37,356 bases of DNA, from the NCBI GenBank assembly GCA_016179185.1, contig JACORW010000014.1:1-37356 (forward strand), written 5' to 3'. The notes beneath the pieces were generated by a model, which was not told the DNA's origin, searched no databases, and saw only the letters and a list, made by a program, of their open reading frames with translations. The position numbers and the translations under genes are program-made. Positions 1 to 8,324 of the stretch are shown here, in pieces. The DNA is from Gammaproteobacteria bacterium. Lineage in GTDB: Bacteria > Pseudomonadota > Gammaproteobacteria > Eutrophobiales > Eutrophobiaceae. Position 1 is the stretch's first letter, and each line of letters begins with the position of its first letter.

Positions 1-56
1 CAGCCACCAGCCACCAGCCACCAGCCACCAGCCACCAGCCACCAGCCACCAGCCAC
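1..56. repeat. Heptamer tandem array, eight CAGCCAC units
   Basis: Eight perfect consecutive copies of the 7-mer CAGCCAC fill the first 56 bases, and the array may continue off the window. It lies between whatever precedes nuoK (nuoJ would be expected) and the nuoK start at 63, leaving only six bases between array and start codon. The unit differs by one base from the TAGCCAC unit at the right edge of the window, and is related to the GCCACAA/GCTACAA units near 29818-29932. Confidence 0.95.
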
Positions 57-62
57 AATTAT

Positions 63-368
63 ATGATCGAACTGTCCGAAGTCTTGTTACTCGCCGCCAT
101 CCTCTTCTGCATCAGTGTCGCGGGGATATTCATCAACCGCAAGAACGTCATCATCCTGCGGATGTGCATCGAGCTGATGCTGCTGGCGGTGAACATGAAC
201 TTCATCGCCTTCTCGCATTTTCTCGGTGATGTGCACGGCCAGGTGTTCGTATTCTTCATTCTCACGGTGGCCGCGGCCGAGTCCGCCATCGGCCTGGCGA
301 TTCTGGTGGTGCTGTTCCGGAACCGCGGCACCATCAACGTCGCGGACCTGGACTCGATGCGTGGATAA
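63..368 (+). CDS. nuoK: NADH-quinone oxidoreductase subunit K
   Basis: Small membrane subunit of respiratory complex I, involved in coupling quinone reduction to proton pumping in the inner membrane. The 101-residue protein has the family's length and three hydrophobic segments. Two buried glutamates expected in NuoK are visible: Glu37 in the [10 protein letters not shown] segment and Glu73 in [10 protein letters not shown]. It is followed 15 bases later by nuoL, in the standard nuo order. The ATG at 63 gives the normal NuoK N-terminus, but the sequence before it is heptamer repeat plus aattat and has no recognisable Shine-Dalgarno. Translation may therefore depend on coupling to an upstream nuo gene outside the window. 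Confidence 0.96.
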   Translation: MIELSEVLLLAAILFCISVAGIFINRKNVIILRMCIELMLLAVNMNFIAFSHFLGDVHGQVFVFFILTVAAAESAIGLAILVVLFRNRGTINVADLDSMRG

Positions 369-383
369 GGAGCGCGCCGGCTA

Positions 384-2348
384 ATGGACATGAAGACGAT
401 ATATCTCGCGATCGTGCTGGCGCCGCTGGCCGGGGCCGTCATCGCCGGACTGTCCGGCCGTGCCATCGGCCGCGCCGGGGCGCATTGGGTCACGATCATC
501 GGTGTCGGCGTATCCACCGTGCTGTCGCTGTATGCGTACAAGCGCATGATGCTGGACGGCGGTCCGGTGTTCAACGAGACCATCTACCGCTGGCTGTCCA
601 CCGGCAGTCTCACGCTGGAGGTGGGCTTCCTGGTGGATCCGCTGTCGGTGACGATGATGGCGGTCGTGTCGTTCGTGTCCTGGTTGATCCATATCTACAC
701 CATCGGCTACATGCACGACGATCCCGGTTATCAGCGCTTCTTCAGCTTCATCTCGCTGTTCACGTTTTCAATGCTGATGCTGGTCATGGCCAACAACTTC
801 CTGCAACTGTTCTTCGGCTGGGAGGGCGTGGGGCTGGTCTCCTACCTGTTGATCGGCTTCTGGTTCAAGCGCGAATCGGCCATATTCGCCGGCCTGAAGG
901 CGTTCCTGGTCAATCGCGTCGGCGACTTCGGCTTTCTCATCGGCATCGCGGCGATCCTGATGTACTTCGGTGATCTGGGCTATTCGTCCGTATTCCAGCA
1001 GGCCCCGTCCATGGCCGGGGAAACGATCAGCATCCTGGACGGCACCGAATGGTCGCTGATGTCGTTCATCTGCATCTGCCTGTTCATCGGCGCCATGGGC
1101 AAATCCGCCCAGGTGCCGCTGCACGTCTGGTTGCCGGATTCGATGGAGGGCCCGACCCCCATTTCCGCTCTCATTCACGCCGCGACCATGGTTACCGCCG
1201 GCATCTTCATGGTGGCGCGCATGTCGCCGCTGTATGAGCTGTCCGAAACGGCGCTGAGCCTGATGCTGGTAATCGGCGCGGTCACTGCGTTCTTCATGGG
1301 AGTGCTGGGGCTGGTACAGAACGACATCAAGCGCGTCGTGGCGTATTCCACCCTGTCCCAGCTCGGTTACATGACCGTTGCCCTGGGTGCGTCCGCGTAC
1401 GCCGCGGCCATCTTCCATCTGGTGACGCACGCGTTCTTCAAGGCGCTGCTGTTTCTGGCCGCCGGCTCGGTGATCATCGCGCTGCACCATGAACAGGACA
1501 TGCGTCGCATGGGCGGTGTATACCGTTACATGCCGATTACCTGGTTCACCTGTCTCATCGCGTCATTGGCGTCGATCGGATTCCCGGGTTTCGCCGGTTT
1601 TTACTCGAAGGACTCCATCATCGAGGCCGTGCATCACTCGCAGCTTTGGGGCGCTGATTTCGCCTACGTTGCGGTCCTGTCCTGTGTGCTGATCACGGCG
1701 TTGTATTCCTTCCGGATGTTTTTCATGACGTTTCACGGCCGCGAACGCATGGACACGGAGACATGGAAGCATCTGCACGAATCTCCGGCGGTGGTCACCG
1801 TGCCGCTGGCGGTGCTGGCGGTGCCGTCGCTGGTCATCGGCGCCATGCTCGTGGGTCCGATGCTGTTCGAGGGTTACTACCAGAGTGCGATCTACGTTGC
1901 TCCCCAACACGATGTGCTCGCGCAGATCGGCGCCGGTTACCACGGCGTGCTGGGTTTCACGCTGCACGCCTTCGGCTCGGCGCCGGTATATCTTGCGCTG
2001 GCCGGCGTGGGGCTTGCATGGCTGGGCTACATAAAGTATCCGGACATTCCCGGGAAACTTGCCGAACGCTTTTCCCTGCCATATACGATCCTGATGCGAA
2101 AATACGGGTTCGACGAGCTCTATCAATGGCTGTTTGCCGGCGGGGCGCGCGGCACCGGGCGCCTGCTCTGGCAGGTCGGCGACGAGCAGGTGATTGACGG
2201 TGCGCTGGTCAATGGCACCGCAGCCGGCGTGCGCTGGTTGTCCGGCCTGGTGCGCACGTTGCAGTCCGGTTATCTGTACGACTACGCGTTCGCGATGATC
2301 ATCGGGTTGCTGCTGCTGCTGGCGCTGTTTCTGCGGCAGTTTTTCTAG
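384..2348 (+). CDS. nuoL: NADH-quinone oxidoreductase subunit L
   Basis: Largest antiporter-like proton-pumping subunit of complex I (654 residues, normal length). Family landmarks are clear: FFGWEGVGLVSYLLIGFWF with its conserved glutamate, GAMGKSAQVPLHVWLPDSM with the channel lysine, the following PTPISALIHAATMV helix, and HAFFKALLFLAAGSVI with a second lysine. The C-terminal stretch after about residue 480 corresponds to the extension that carries the lateral helix, and the protein ends in a hydrophobic helix. The ATG at 384 starts MDMKTIYLA; a gga/gag-rich stretch lies just upstream. It sits between nuoK (15-base gap) and nuoM (12-base gap) and is surely cotranscribed with them. Confidence 0.97.
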   Translation: MDMKTIYLAIVLAPLAGAVIAGLSGRAIGRAGAHWVTIIGVGVSTVLSLYAYKRMMLDGGPVFNETIYRWLSTGSLTLEVGFLVDPLSVTMMAVVSFVSWLIHIYTIGYMHDDPGYQRFFSFISLFTFSMLMLVMANNFLQLFFGWEGVGLVSYLLIGFWFKRESAIFAGLKAFLVNRVGDFGFLIGIAAILMYFGDLGYSSVFQQAPSMAGETISILDGTEWSLMSFICICLFIGAMGKSAQVPLHVWLPDSMEGPTPISALIHAATMVTAGIFMVARMSPLYELSETALSLMLVIGAVTAFFMGVLGLVQNDIKRVVAYSTLSQLGYMTVALGASAYAAAIFHLVTHAFFKALLFLAAGSVIIALHHEQDMRRMGGVYRYMPITWFTCLIASLASIGFPGFAGFYSKDSIIEAVHHSQLWGADFAYVAVLSCVLITALYSFRMFFMTFHGRERMDTETWKHLHESPAVVTVPLAVLAVPSLVIGAMLVGPMLFEGYYQSAIYVAPQHDVLAQIGAGYHGVLGFTLHAFGSAPVYLALAGVGLAWLGYIKYPDIPGKLAERFSLPYTILMRKYGFDELYQWLFAGGARGTGRLLWQVGDEQVIDGALVNGTAAGVRWLSGLVRTLQSGYLYDYAFAMIIGLLLLLALFLRQFF

Positions 2349-2360
2349 GAACACACCGGG

Positions 2361-3878
2361 ATGGGAACCAGCCTTCCGCTGCTGAGTCTGCTTGTCTGGG
2401 TGCCGGTGCTGGGCGGCGTGACGCTGCTCTGGCTTGGCGATGCGCGCGCCCCCGCAGTGCGCCGGCTGGCGCTGGCGGTCTCCATCGTTACCTTCGCGCT
2501 TTCACTGGTTGCGTACCGGGAATTTCAGCTCGATACGTACGAGATGCAGTTGCAGGAATTTTCGGTCTGGATCCCCGCATTCAACATCAACTACCACCTC
2601 GGCATAGATGGCATCGCGCTGCCGTTGATCCTGCTGACCACGTTCATGACCGTACTGGTCGTGATTGCGGGGTGGGACGTTGAGCAGCGCCCGTCCCAGT
2701 ACCTGGCGGCGTTTCTCATCCTTGAAGGCCTGATGAACGGCGTATTCGCGTCGGTGGACGCGATCCTGTTTTATTTTTTCTGGGAAGCGATGCTGATCCC
2801 GATGTTCCTGATCATCGGCGTCTGGGGCGGTCCCCGGCGGGTCTACGCCACCATCAAGTTCTTCCTGTACACGTTTCTGGGTTCGGTGTTCATGCTGGTG
2901 GCCCTGCTGTACCTGTACGGCCAGGCCGGCAGTTTCAACATCCTCGATCTGCACCGCCTGCCGCTGCCGCTGCTGGCGCAGGAACTCATTTTCGTCGCCT
3001 TCCTGCTGGCATTTTCGGTGAAGGTGCCGATGTGGCCGGTGCACACCTGGCTGCCCGACGCCCACGTGGAGGCGCCCACCGGCGGCTCGGTGATCCTGGC
3101 CGCCATCCTGCTGAAGATGGGAGGCTACGGCTTCCTGCGCTTCAGCCTGCCGATCGCGCCGGACGCCTCTGTAGCGCTTGCCAATCTGATGATTGTGCTG
3201 TCGTTGATCGCCATCGCCTACATCGGCTTCGTCGCGCTGGTGCAGCTCGACATGAAGAAGCTGATCGCCTATTCGTCCATTTCGCACATGGGGTTCGTGA
3301 CGCTCGGGTTTTTCATCGGTGTGCCGGCGTTGCTGGCCACCGGCCGGCCGGACGCCGGCGTCATGGGGCTCGAGGGCGGCATGATGCAGATGATCTCCCA
3401 TGGCTTCATCTCCGGCGCACTGTTCCTGTGCGTGGGCGTGATGTACGACCGCGTGCACAGCCGTGAGATCGCGGACTATGGCGGCGTTGCGAATACCATG
3501 CCGAAGTTCGCGGCATTGATGATGCTGTTCGCCATGGCCAATTCCGGCCTGCCCGGCACCTCCGGATTCGTCGGCGAATTCCTGGTGATTCTGGCCAGTT
3601 TTCAGTTGAGTCCATGGATTGCGTTCGGCGCCGCGACCATCTTGATCCTGGGCGCTGCCTATACGTTGTGGATGTACAAACGCGTCGTGTTCGGGGATGT
3701 GGCAAATGACGCCGTGGCGGCGCTACAGGACGTGAACGCGCGCGAATTCGTCTTTCTCGCCCTTCTCGCCGTCGCGGTGCTGGCGTTCGGCCTCTGGCCG
3801 GCGCCGATCTTCGATGTGATGCATCCGACCATGGAGCACCTGTTCGAACAAGTTACGATATCGAAGGTGGGCGGATGA
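2361..3878 (+). CDS. nuoM: NADH-quinone oxidoreductase subunit M
   Basis: Second antiporter-like membrane subunit of complex I, 505 residues. Recognisable segments are FFWEAMLIPMFLIIGVWGG with the conserved glutamate, the AFSVKVPMWPVHTWLPDAH segment with the channel lysine, EAPTGGSVILAAILLKMGGYG, and the MISHGFISGALFLCVGVMYDR helix. The whole chain is a run of hydrophobic helices. Its last codons overlap the nuoN start by four bases (ATGA), a translational-coupling arrangement. Nothing is truncated or unusual. Confidence 0.97.
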   Translation: MGTSLPLLSLLVWVPVLGGVTLLWLGDARAPAVRRLALAVSIVTFALSLVAYREFQLDTYEMQLQEFSVWIPAFNINYHLGIDGIALPLILLTTFMTVLVVIAGWDVEQRPSQYLAAFLILEGLMNGVFASVDAILFYFFWEAMLIPMFLIIGVWGGPRRVYATIKFFLYTFLGSVFMLVALLYLYGQAGSFNILDLHRLPLPLLAQELIFVAFLLAFSVKVPMWPVHTWLPDAHVEAPTGGSVILAAILLKMGGYGFLRFSLPIAPDASVALANLMIVLSLIAIAYIGFVALVQLDMKKLIAYSSISHMGFVTLGFFIGVPALLATGRPDAGVMGLEGGMMQMISHGFISGALFLCVGVMYDRVHSREIADYGGVANTMPKFAALMMLFAMANSGLPGTSGFVGEFLVILASFQLSPWIAFGAATILILGAAYTLWMYKRVVFGDVANDAVAALQDVNAREFVFLALLAVAVLAFGLWPAPIFDVMHPTMEHLFEQVTISKVGG

Positions 3879-5314
3879 ACGCGCTGCTGATCGAATTACC
3901 GCTTGCCTGGCCGGAACTCGCGCTGTTGCTGCTGGGATCGGTGCTGCTGGTGGTGGACACGATGGTGCCCGGAGAATCGCGCCGCGCAACCTGCCTGCTG
4001 GCGCAGGTCGCGCTGGTAATCGTTACCGTGCTGGTGGTCGCGGGGGCGCCCGCGGAGACGAACCTCGCGTTCAGCGGCCATTTTGTTTCCGATCCCATGG
4101 CCGCCGCGCTGAAGGTCGCGATTTTGCTCGTGTCCGTGATGGCATTCTCCTATGCGGCCGATTATTTCGACGAGCACGGGTTCTTCCGCGGCGAGTTCTA
4201 CATTCTCGGGCTGTTCGCGGTCCTTGGCATGATGGTGCTCATCTCCGCCCACAGCCTGCTCACGGTTTACCTCGGCCTGGAACTGTTGTCATTGTCGCTG
4301 TACTCGATGGTGGCGCTGCACCGCGATTCGCCGTCGGCATCCGAGGCGGCGATGAAGTATTTCGTGCTCGGCGCGCTGGCCTCGGGCATGTTGCTGTACG
4401 GCATGTCCATGCTGTACGGCATGACCGGGACGCTGGAGCTGTCGGCGCTGTCCCGCGCCGTGGCCGATCTGGGCGGCAACAACATCGTGCTGGTGTTCGG
4501 ACTGGTGTTTATCGTCGTCGGCACCGCCTTCAAGCTGGGCCTCGTGCCGTTCCACATGTGGGTGCCGGATGTGTACGAAGGCTCGCCCACGGCGGTGACG
4601 CTGTTCGTCAGCAGCGCGCCGAAGATCGCGGCGTTCGCCATGGCCATGCGCCTGCTCGTGGATGGCCTGTGGCCGATGTTCCCCGCGTGGGAAGGCATGC
4701 TCATCGTGTTGTCTGTCCTGTCCATGGCCGCCGGCAACGTAATCGCGATCTCGCAGAGCAACATCAAGCGCATGCTGGCCTATTCGACCATCGCCCACGT
4801 GGGATTCCTCGTGCTGGGGATCCTGTCCGGCACCGCCACCGGCTATGCCGGCGCGATGTTCTACGCCATCGTTTACGCGTTCATGAGCCTGGGGTCCTTC
4901 GGCATGGTGATGCTGCTCAGCCGCCGCCAGTGGGAGCATGATCGGCTCGATGATTTTCAGGGCCTGGCGCGGCGCAGTCCGTGGTTCGCGCTGATGATGC
5001 TGATCCTGATGTTCTCGATGGCCGGCGTTCCGCCGTTCGCGGGCTTCTGGGCCAAGTGGTTCGTAATCAAGGAAGTGATCGCCGCCGGGCACGCCTGGCT
5101 TGCCGCCGTCGCGGTGGTATTTTCCGTGGTCGGCGCCTATTACTACCTGCGCATCATCAAGCTGATGTATTTCGACGAGCCCGTGGCCATGGCCGCGCCC
5201 AGGGCGGCGCCCGGTGTGCGCATATTGCTGTCGGCAAATGCGCTGGCGCTGTTCGTCGTCGGCGTTCTGCCCGGCGCGCTGATGGCGCTTTGCATCCGGG
5301 CCGTGGGGATGTAG
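3875..5314 (+). CDS. nuoN: NADH-quinone oxidoreductase subunit N
   Basis: Third antiporter-like membrane subunit of complex I, 479 residues, normal for the family. Diagnostic segments include LELLSLSLYSMVALHRDSPS, the EAAMKYFVLGALASGMLLYG helix, GTAFKLGLVPFHMWVPDVYE with the channel lysine, and SNIKRMLAYSTIAHVGFLVL. It starts inside the end of nuoM and is normally the last gene of nuo operons, which holds here: the next 20 bases lead into a pseudogene on the other strand. No clear intrinsic terminator is visible after the stop codon. Confidence 0.97.
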   Translation: MNALLIELPLAWPELALLLLGSVLLVVDTMVPGESRRATCLLAQVALVIVTVLVVAGAPAETNLAFSGHFVSDPMAAALKVAILLVSVMAFSYAADYFDEHGFFRGEFYILGLFAVLGMMVLISAHSLLTVYLGLELLSLSLYSMVALHRDSPSASEAAMKYFVLGALASGMLLYGMSMLYGMTGTLELSALSRAVADLGGNNIVLVFGLVFIVVGTAFKLGLVPFHMWVPDVYEGSPTAVTLFVSSAPKIAAFAMAMRLLVDGLWPMFPAWEGMLIVLSVLSMAAGNVIAISQSNIKRMLAYSTIAHVGFLVLGILSGTATGYAGAMFYAIVYAFMSLGSFGMVMLLSRRQWEHDRLDDFQGLARRSPWFALMMLILMFSMAGVPPFAGFWAKWFVIKEVIAAGHAWLAAVAVVFSVVGAYYYLRIIKLMYFDEPVAMAAPRAAPGVRILLSANALALFVVGVLPGALMALCIRAVGM

Positions 5315-5334
5315 TGTTCCCGGAGGTTGTGGTT

Positions 5335-5859
5335 TCAGCCGAGGTGCGGGCTCTTCCAGTCCGAAAAGGTCTTCCCCGCAGTCGCCAGTTTCCGACGCAT
5401 CTTCGACGGCTTGAACCACATTCGCCGTAATCTCCAAGTTGCCGGCGGTATTCCTCGTAGGAGCGGAGAATGTACGCCAAGCCAATCTCCGCAGCTTGGT
5501 GCATGGGGCCGCCAAGCAAGACCGGAATGCCGTAACCCTTGATATAGACGAGGTCGCAATCGCCGGATCGCAGGGCGATGCCTTCCTCCAGCACGCGCGC
5601 GCCTTCGTCGATCAGGGGGTACACACAGCGCTCAAATATCTCGCGCGCGGAAATCTCGTGTCGTGCGATGCCCAGTTCACTAGCCAGCTTGATCGCCAGT
5701 TCCACCACATCCGGATCCTCGCGGCACTCGTAGAGGTAACACCCGCGCCGGGCTCGCGCCTTCGAGCACGTGGCGGTGCGCGTCGCGAATGTAGGGTTCC
5801 AGCATCCAATTGCCCACGAAACCAAAACAGACTCCTACGTCTGTTGCGTGCCGTGCGCG
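5335..5859 (-). pseudogene. Decayed FadB-like 3-hydroxyacyl-CoA dehydrogenase C-terminus
   Basis: On the minus strand three frames carry pieces of the C-terminal part of an enoyl-CoA hydratase/3-hydroxyacyl-CoA dehydrogenase fusion. The first piece (about 5748-5855) reads GVCFGFVGNWMLEPYIRDAH. After an apparent internal deletion the second frame reads REDPDVVELAIKLASELGIA and then the EIFERCVYPLIDEGARVLEE core with KGYGIPVLLGGPM. A one-base frameshift near 5430 leads to the usual C-terminus, FKPSKMRRKLATAGKTFSDW, ending at the stop at 5335. There is no start and no hydratase domain; the remnant begins at the stop codon of the acyl-CoA synthetase gene. Known of the family: these proteins catalyse steps two and three of beta-oxidation. 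Inferred: a former member of the island's pathway that has been lost. Confidence 0.85.
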
Positions 5860-7491
5860 TCAGCTCTTGCGTGATTGCAGGTGATTGGCGTACCGGCGGC
5901 GCAGGTCCAGCTTGCTGACCTTGCCCGTGGCGGTGTGCGGCAATTGCTCAACGAAGATCACGTCGTCAGGCACGCACATCCGGGCCACCCGCCCCTGGAA
6001 CCAGGCAATGAGCTCTTCGCGTGTCACCGACAAGCCCGGTTTCACGACTGCCACGAGCACCGGCCGTTCGTTCCATTTCTCGTGGGCGGCGGCAATCACC
6101 GCTGCTTCGAGGATGGCCGGGTGGGACATGGCGCAGTTCTCCAGCTCGATGGAGCTGATCCATTCGCCGCCGGACTTGATCAGATCCTTGGATCGGTCCG
6201 TGATGCGGATGTTGCCGTCCGGGTCGATGCTGGCGACATCGCCCGTGGTGAACCACTGCGCGTCTTCCGCGGCGCCATCGCCTTCGCCGAAGTAACGCCG
6301 GATGACGGTCGGGCCCCTGGCCTGCAGGTGGCCCGTGGTTTTGCCGTCCCATGGCAGTGACTTGCCCGTGTCGTCGTAGATCCGGACCTGCACGCCGAAG
6401 ATGGGGCGGCCATGTTTCAGGTCGAATCCTTCCTTCGCTTCCTCATCGAGTCCCGCGAACGCCGGCCCCGGAACGTTGACAGTTCCCACGGAGCACAACT
6501 CGGTCATGCCCCAGCCCTGGATGAGTTCCACCCCGAGATTGTCCCGAAACCGCCGGAACAACGACTGCGGACAGGCGGCGCCGCCCACGATGGCCCGTTT
6601 CAGGGAGGGCACTTTCAGGCCGTTGTGTTCGAGATGGTCGGCCAGCAGTTGCCAGATGGTGGGTACCGCCACGGAAAAGTTCACACCTTCTGCGGAGATC
6701 AGCGCGTGCAGGATCTCCGGCCGTCCCAGGTAGCGCCCGGGGAACACGAGCTTCGCGCCCACCATGGGTGCGCGAAACGGGATGCCCCAGGCATGGACAT
6801 GGAACATGGGGACGACGGGCATGACGATGTCATTGGCGGAAAGACCGGTTGCATCCGGCATCGAGACGGCGAGTGCGTGCAACACGATGGAGCGATGGGA
6901 ATAAAGTGCCCCTTTCGGATTGCCGGTGGTGCCCGAGGTGTAACAGAGAGAACAGGCCGATCTTTCATCCAGGTCGGGCCAATCGAACACATCGCTTTCC
7001 CGCGCGATTAGCTCCTCGTAACAGAGCACATTGTCGAGTGCGCTCGCAGGCATGGCCCGGGAGGAGGTGAGAACGACGTAGCCCCGCACCAGGGGAAGCC
7101 GGTCCTTAAGTTTGTCCAGTAGCGGGATGAAATCAGGATCGACGAAAACCCATCGGACCCCGGCATGATTGAAGATGTACTCGAGCTGGGGCTCGAACAA
7201 TCGCGGATTGACCGTGTGCAGAACGTAGCCGCCACAGGTGGCAGCGTAGTAAATCTCGAAATGGCGATGGTCATTCCAGGCCAGCGTGGCCAGGCGTTCC
7301 CCTGCAGCGCACCCCAGGGAGGCCAGTGCGTTGGCAAGCCGGCGCGCGCGCCGGAATGACTGGTTGTACGTGGTGCGGTGAAACTCGTCCGTGCCGGTGG
7401 CGGTCACGATTTCGCGGTCGCCGTGATACAGCGCTGCATGGGTCATCACGCTCGTGACGGTCAGCGGCAGGTCCATCATCAGGCTGTGCAT
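5860..7491 (-). CDS. Acyl-CoA synthetase (AMP-forming, AlkK-like)
   Basis: ATP-dependent CoA ligase that activates a carboxylic acid through an acyl-adenylate. ANL-superfamily motifs are complete: the P-loop-like YTSGTTGNPKG at residues 184-194, the GWGMTE motif, TGDVASIDPDGNIRITDRSKD, and the C-terminal catalytic lysine at about 524 in HTATGKVSKLD. The overall look resembles medium/long-chain fatty acyl-CoA ligases of the AlkK type; the actual substrate cannot be read. The ATG at 7491 is chosen over one 12 codons upstream because GAGGGAG lies at the right distance before it. It is divergent from the TetR gene across 182 bases and would supply the CoA ester entering the island's degradation route. 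Confidence 0.9.
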   Translation of the reverse strand: MHSLMMDLPLTVTSVMTHAALYHGDREIVTATGTDEFHRTTYNQSFRRARRLANALASLGCAAGERLATLAWNDHRHFEIYYAATCGGYVLHTVNPRLFEPQLEYIFNHAGVRWVFVDPDFIPLLDKLKDRLPLVRGYVVLTSSRAMPASALDNVLCYEELIARESDVFDWPDLDERSACSLCYTSGTTGNPKGALYSHRSIVLHALAVSMPDATGLSANDIVMPVVPMFHVHAWGIPFRAPMVGAKLVFPGRYLGRPEILHALISAEGVNFSVAVPTIWQLLADHLEHNGLKVPSLKRAIVGGAACPQSLFRRFRDNLGVELIQGWGMTELCSVGTVNVPGPAFAGLDEEAKEGFDLKHGRPIFGVQVRIYDDTGKSLPWDGKTTGHLQARGPTVIRRYFGEGDGAAEDAQWFTTGDVASIDPDGNIRITDRSKDLIKSGGEWISSIELENCAMSHPAILEAAVIAAAHEKWNERPVLVAVVKPGLSVTREELIAWFQGRVARMCVPDDVIFVEQLPHTATGKVSKLDLRRRYANHLQSRKS

Positions 7492-7617
7492 GGAATCTCC
7501 CTCGTGGAATCGCTGTAACCGCGCCATGTCCTGCCCCTGTGCCGGCGCATCGAGAGCAACCTTGTAATTTTAGGCCGTCGCCTTTGACTTCAAAATGGTG
7601 GAAATGAAATAACCGTC

Positions 7618-7665
7618 TGATATTGAATATGTTATTCTCGTCGCAATATCAAGTATAGGCCAAAG
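7618..7665. promoter_or_regulatory. Candidate TetR promoter and operator
   Basis: A perfect 8-bp inverted repeat, TGATATTG (7618-7625) and CAATATCA (7644-7651), spans 34 bases. A plausible rightward promoter lies on it: -35 TTGAAT (7623-7628), 18-base spacer, -10 TATCAA (7647-7652), so the two arms cover both hexamers. TATAGGCCAAAG (7654-7665) follows just before the ribosome binding site and is repeated exactly at 12271-12282. Another TAGGCC at 7571 sits beside a possible leftward -10 (TAAAAT on the minus strand) for the acyl-CoA synthetase gene. Autoregulation by the TetR protein is an inference. Confidence 0.5.
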
Positions 7666-7673
7666 GACAAAAA

Positions 7674-8324
7674 GTGAAGAAAGAAGCGGACACCAACAGC
7701 GAGCGCCGGCCGGACAACAATTCAGCCACGAGGGCAACAGGCAAAAAAGGGCAGAAGCGCCGGCAGCAAATTATCGACGTAGCAAAGGAGTTGCTGATCA
7801 GCGATGGCCCGGTCAGCCTGGTGCTCCGCGATGTGGCCGACCGGCTCGGTATCACGCACGGCAACCTCCAGTACTACTTTCCGACCAAGAATGACCTGCT
7901 TCTCGCGATTTTCGATCAGGAGGTCGAGAAATACACGGTGGGCATGAAAGCCGCCGTATCCGCGACCTCCACAAGGCAGGGCAGACTGGATGCCATCATT
8001 GACTCTGGCATCGCGGAGCTGAAGACCGCCGAAACGGCCCTGTGGCGCATGATGATGTCCCTTGCCAGTCACAACGCGGAAATGGCGAACATCCTGAAGA
8101 AAGAGAACGACCTGTACGAATGCATGGTAGCCGACGAGTTGCAGGTCATCGCCCCGGGCCTTTCGTCGAAGCGCAGGGCCCATATCGCGCGCATCATCCA
8201 TGCCTTACTGGACGGGCTTGGCATCCAGTTCACCTACGAGAACCCGAACGGTCCGGAAATGCGCGCGCTGGCCAGCGAGATCAAGGTGGCGTTGTTCACC
8301 ATTCTTGAGAAGGAATCGGTCTAG
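7674..8324 (+). CDS. TetR-family transcriptional regulator
   Basis: One-component regulator of 216 residues. After a polar 30-residue leader there is a canonical TetR helix-turn-helix at roughly residues 30-75: QQIIDVAKELLISDGPVSLV, then DVADRLGITHGNLQYYFPTK followed by NDLLLAIFD. The C-terminal ligand-binding half shows no recognisable motif. The start is GTG at 7674, preceded by AAAGGAC. The gene is divergent from the acyl-CoA synthetase, and its stop overlaps head-on with the stop of the SDR gene at 8321. Location and the candidate operator suggest that it controls the island in response to a substrate or CoA thioester; the effector is unknown. Confidence 0.92.
   Translation: MKKEADTNSERRPDNNSATRATGKKGQKRRQQIIDVAKELLISDGPVSLVLRDVADRLGITHGNLQYYFPTKNDLLLAIFDQEVEKYTVGMKAAVSATSTRQGRLDAIIDSGIAELKTAETALWRMMMSLASHNAEMANILKKENDLYECMVADELQVIAPGLSSKRRAHIARIIHALLDGLGIQFTYENPNGPEMRALASEIKVALFTILEKESV

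Noticed and set aside
1-56. CRISPR array
   Set aside because: The 7-base units are contiguous with no spacers; the same holds for the arrays at 29818 and 37297.
5439-5918. Rightward open frame across the FadB relic
   Set aside because: It is the antisense shadow of the pseudogene, with no start signals and no family resemblance.
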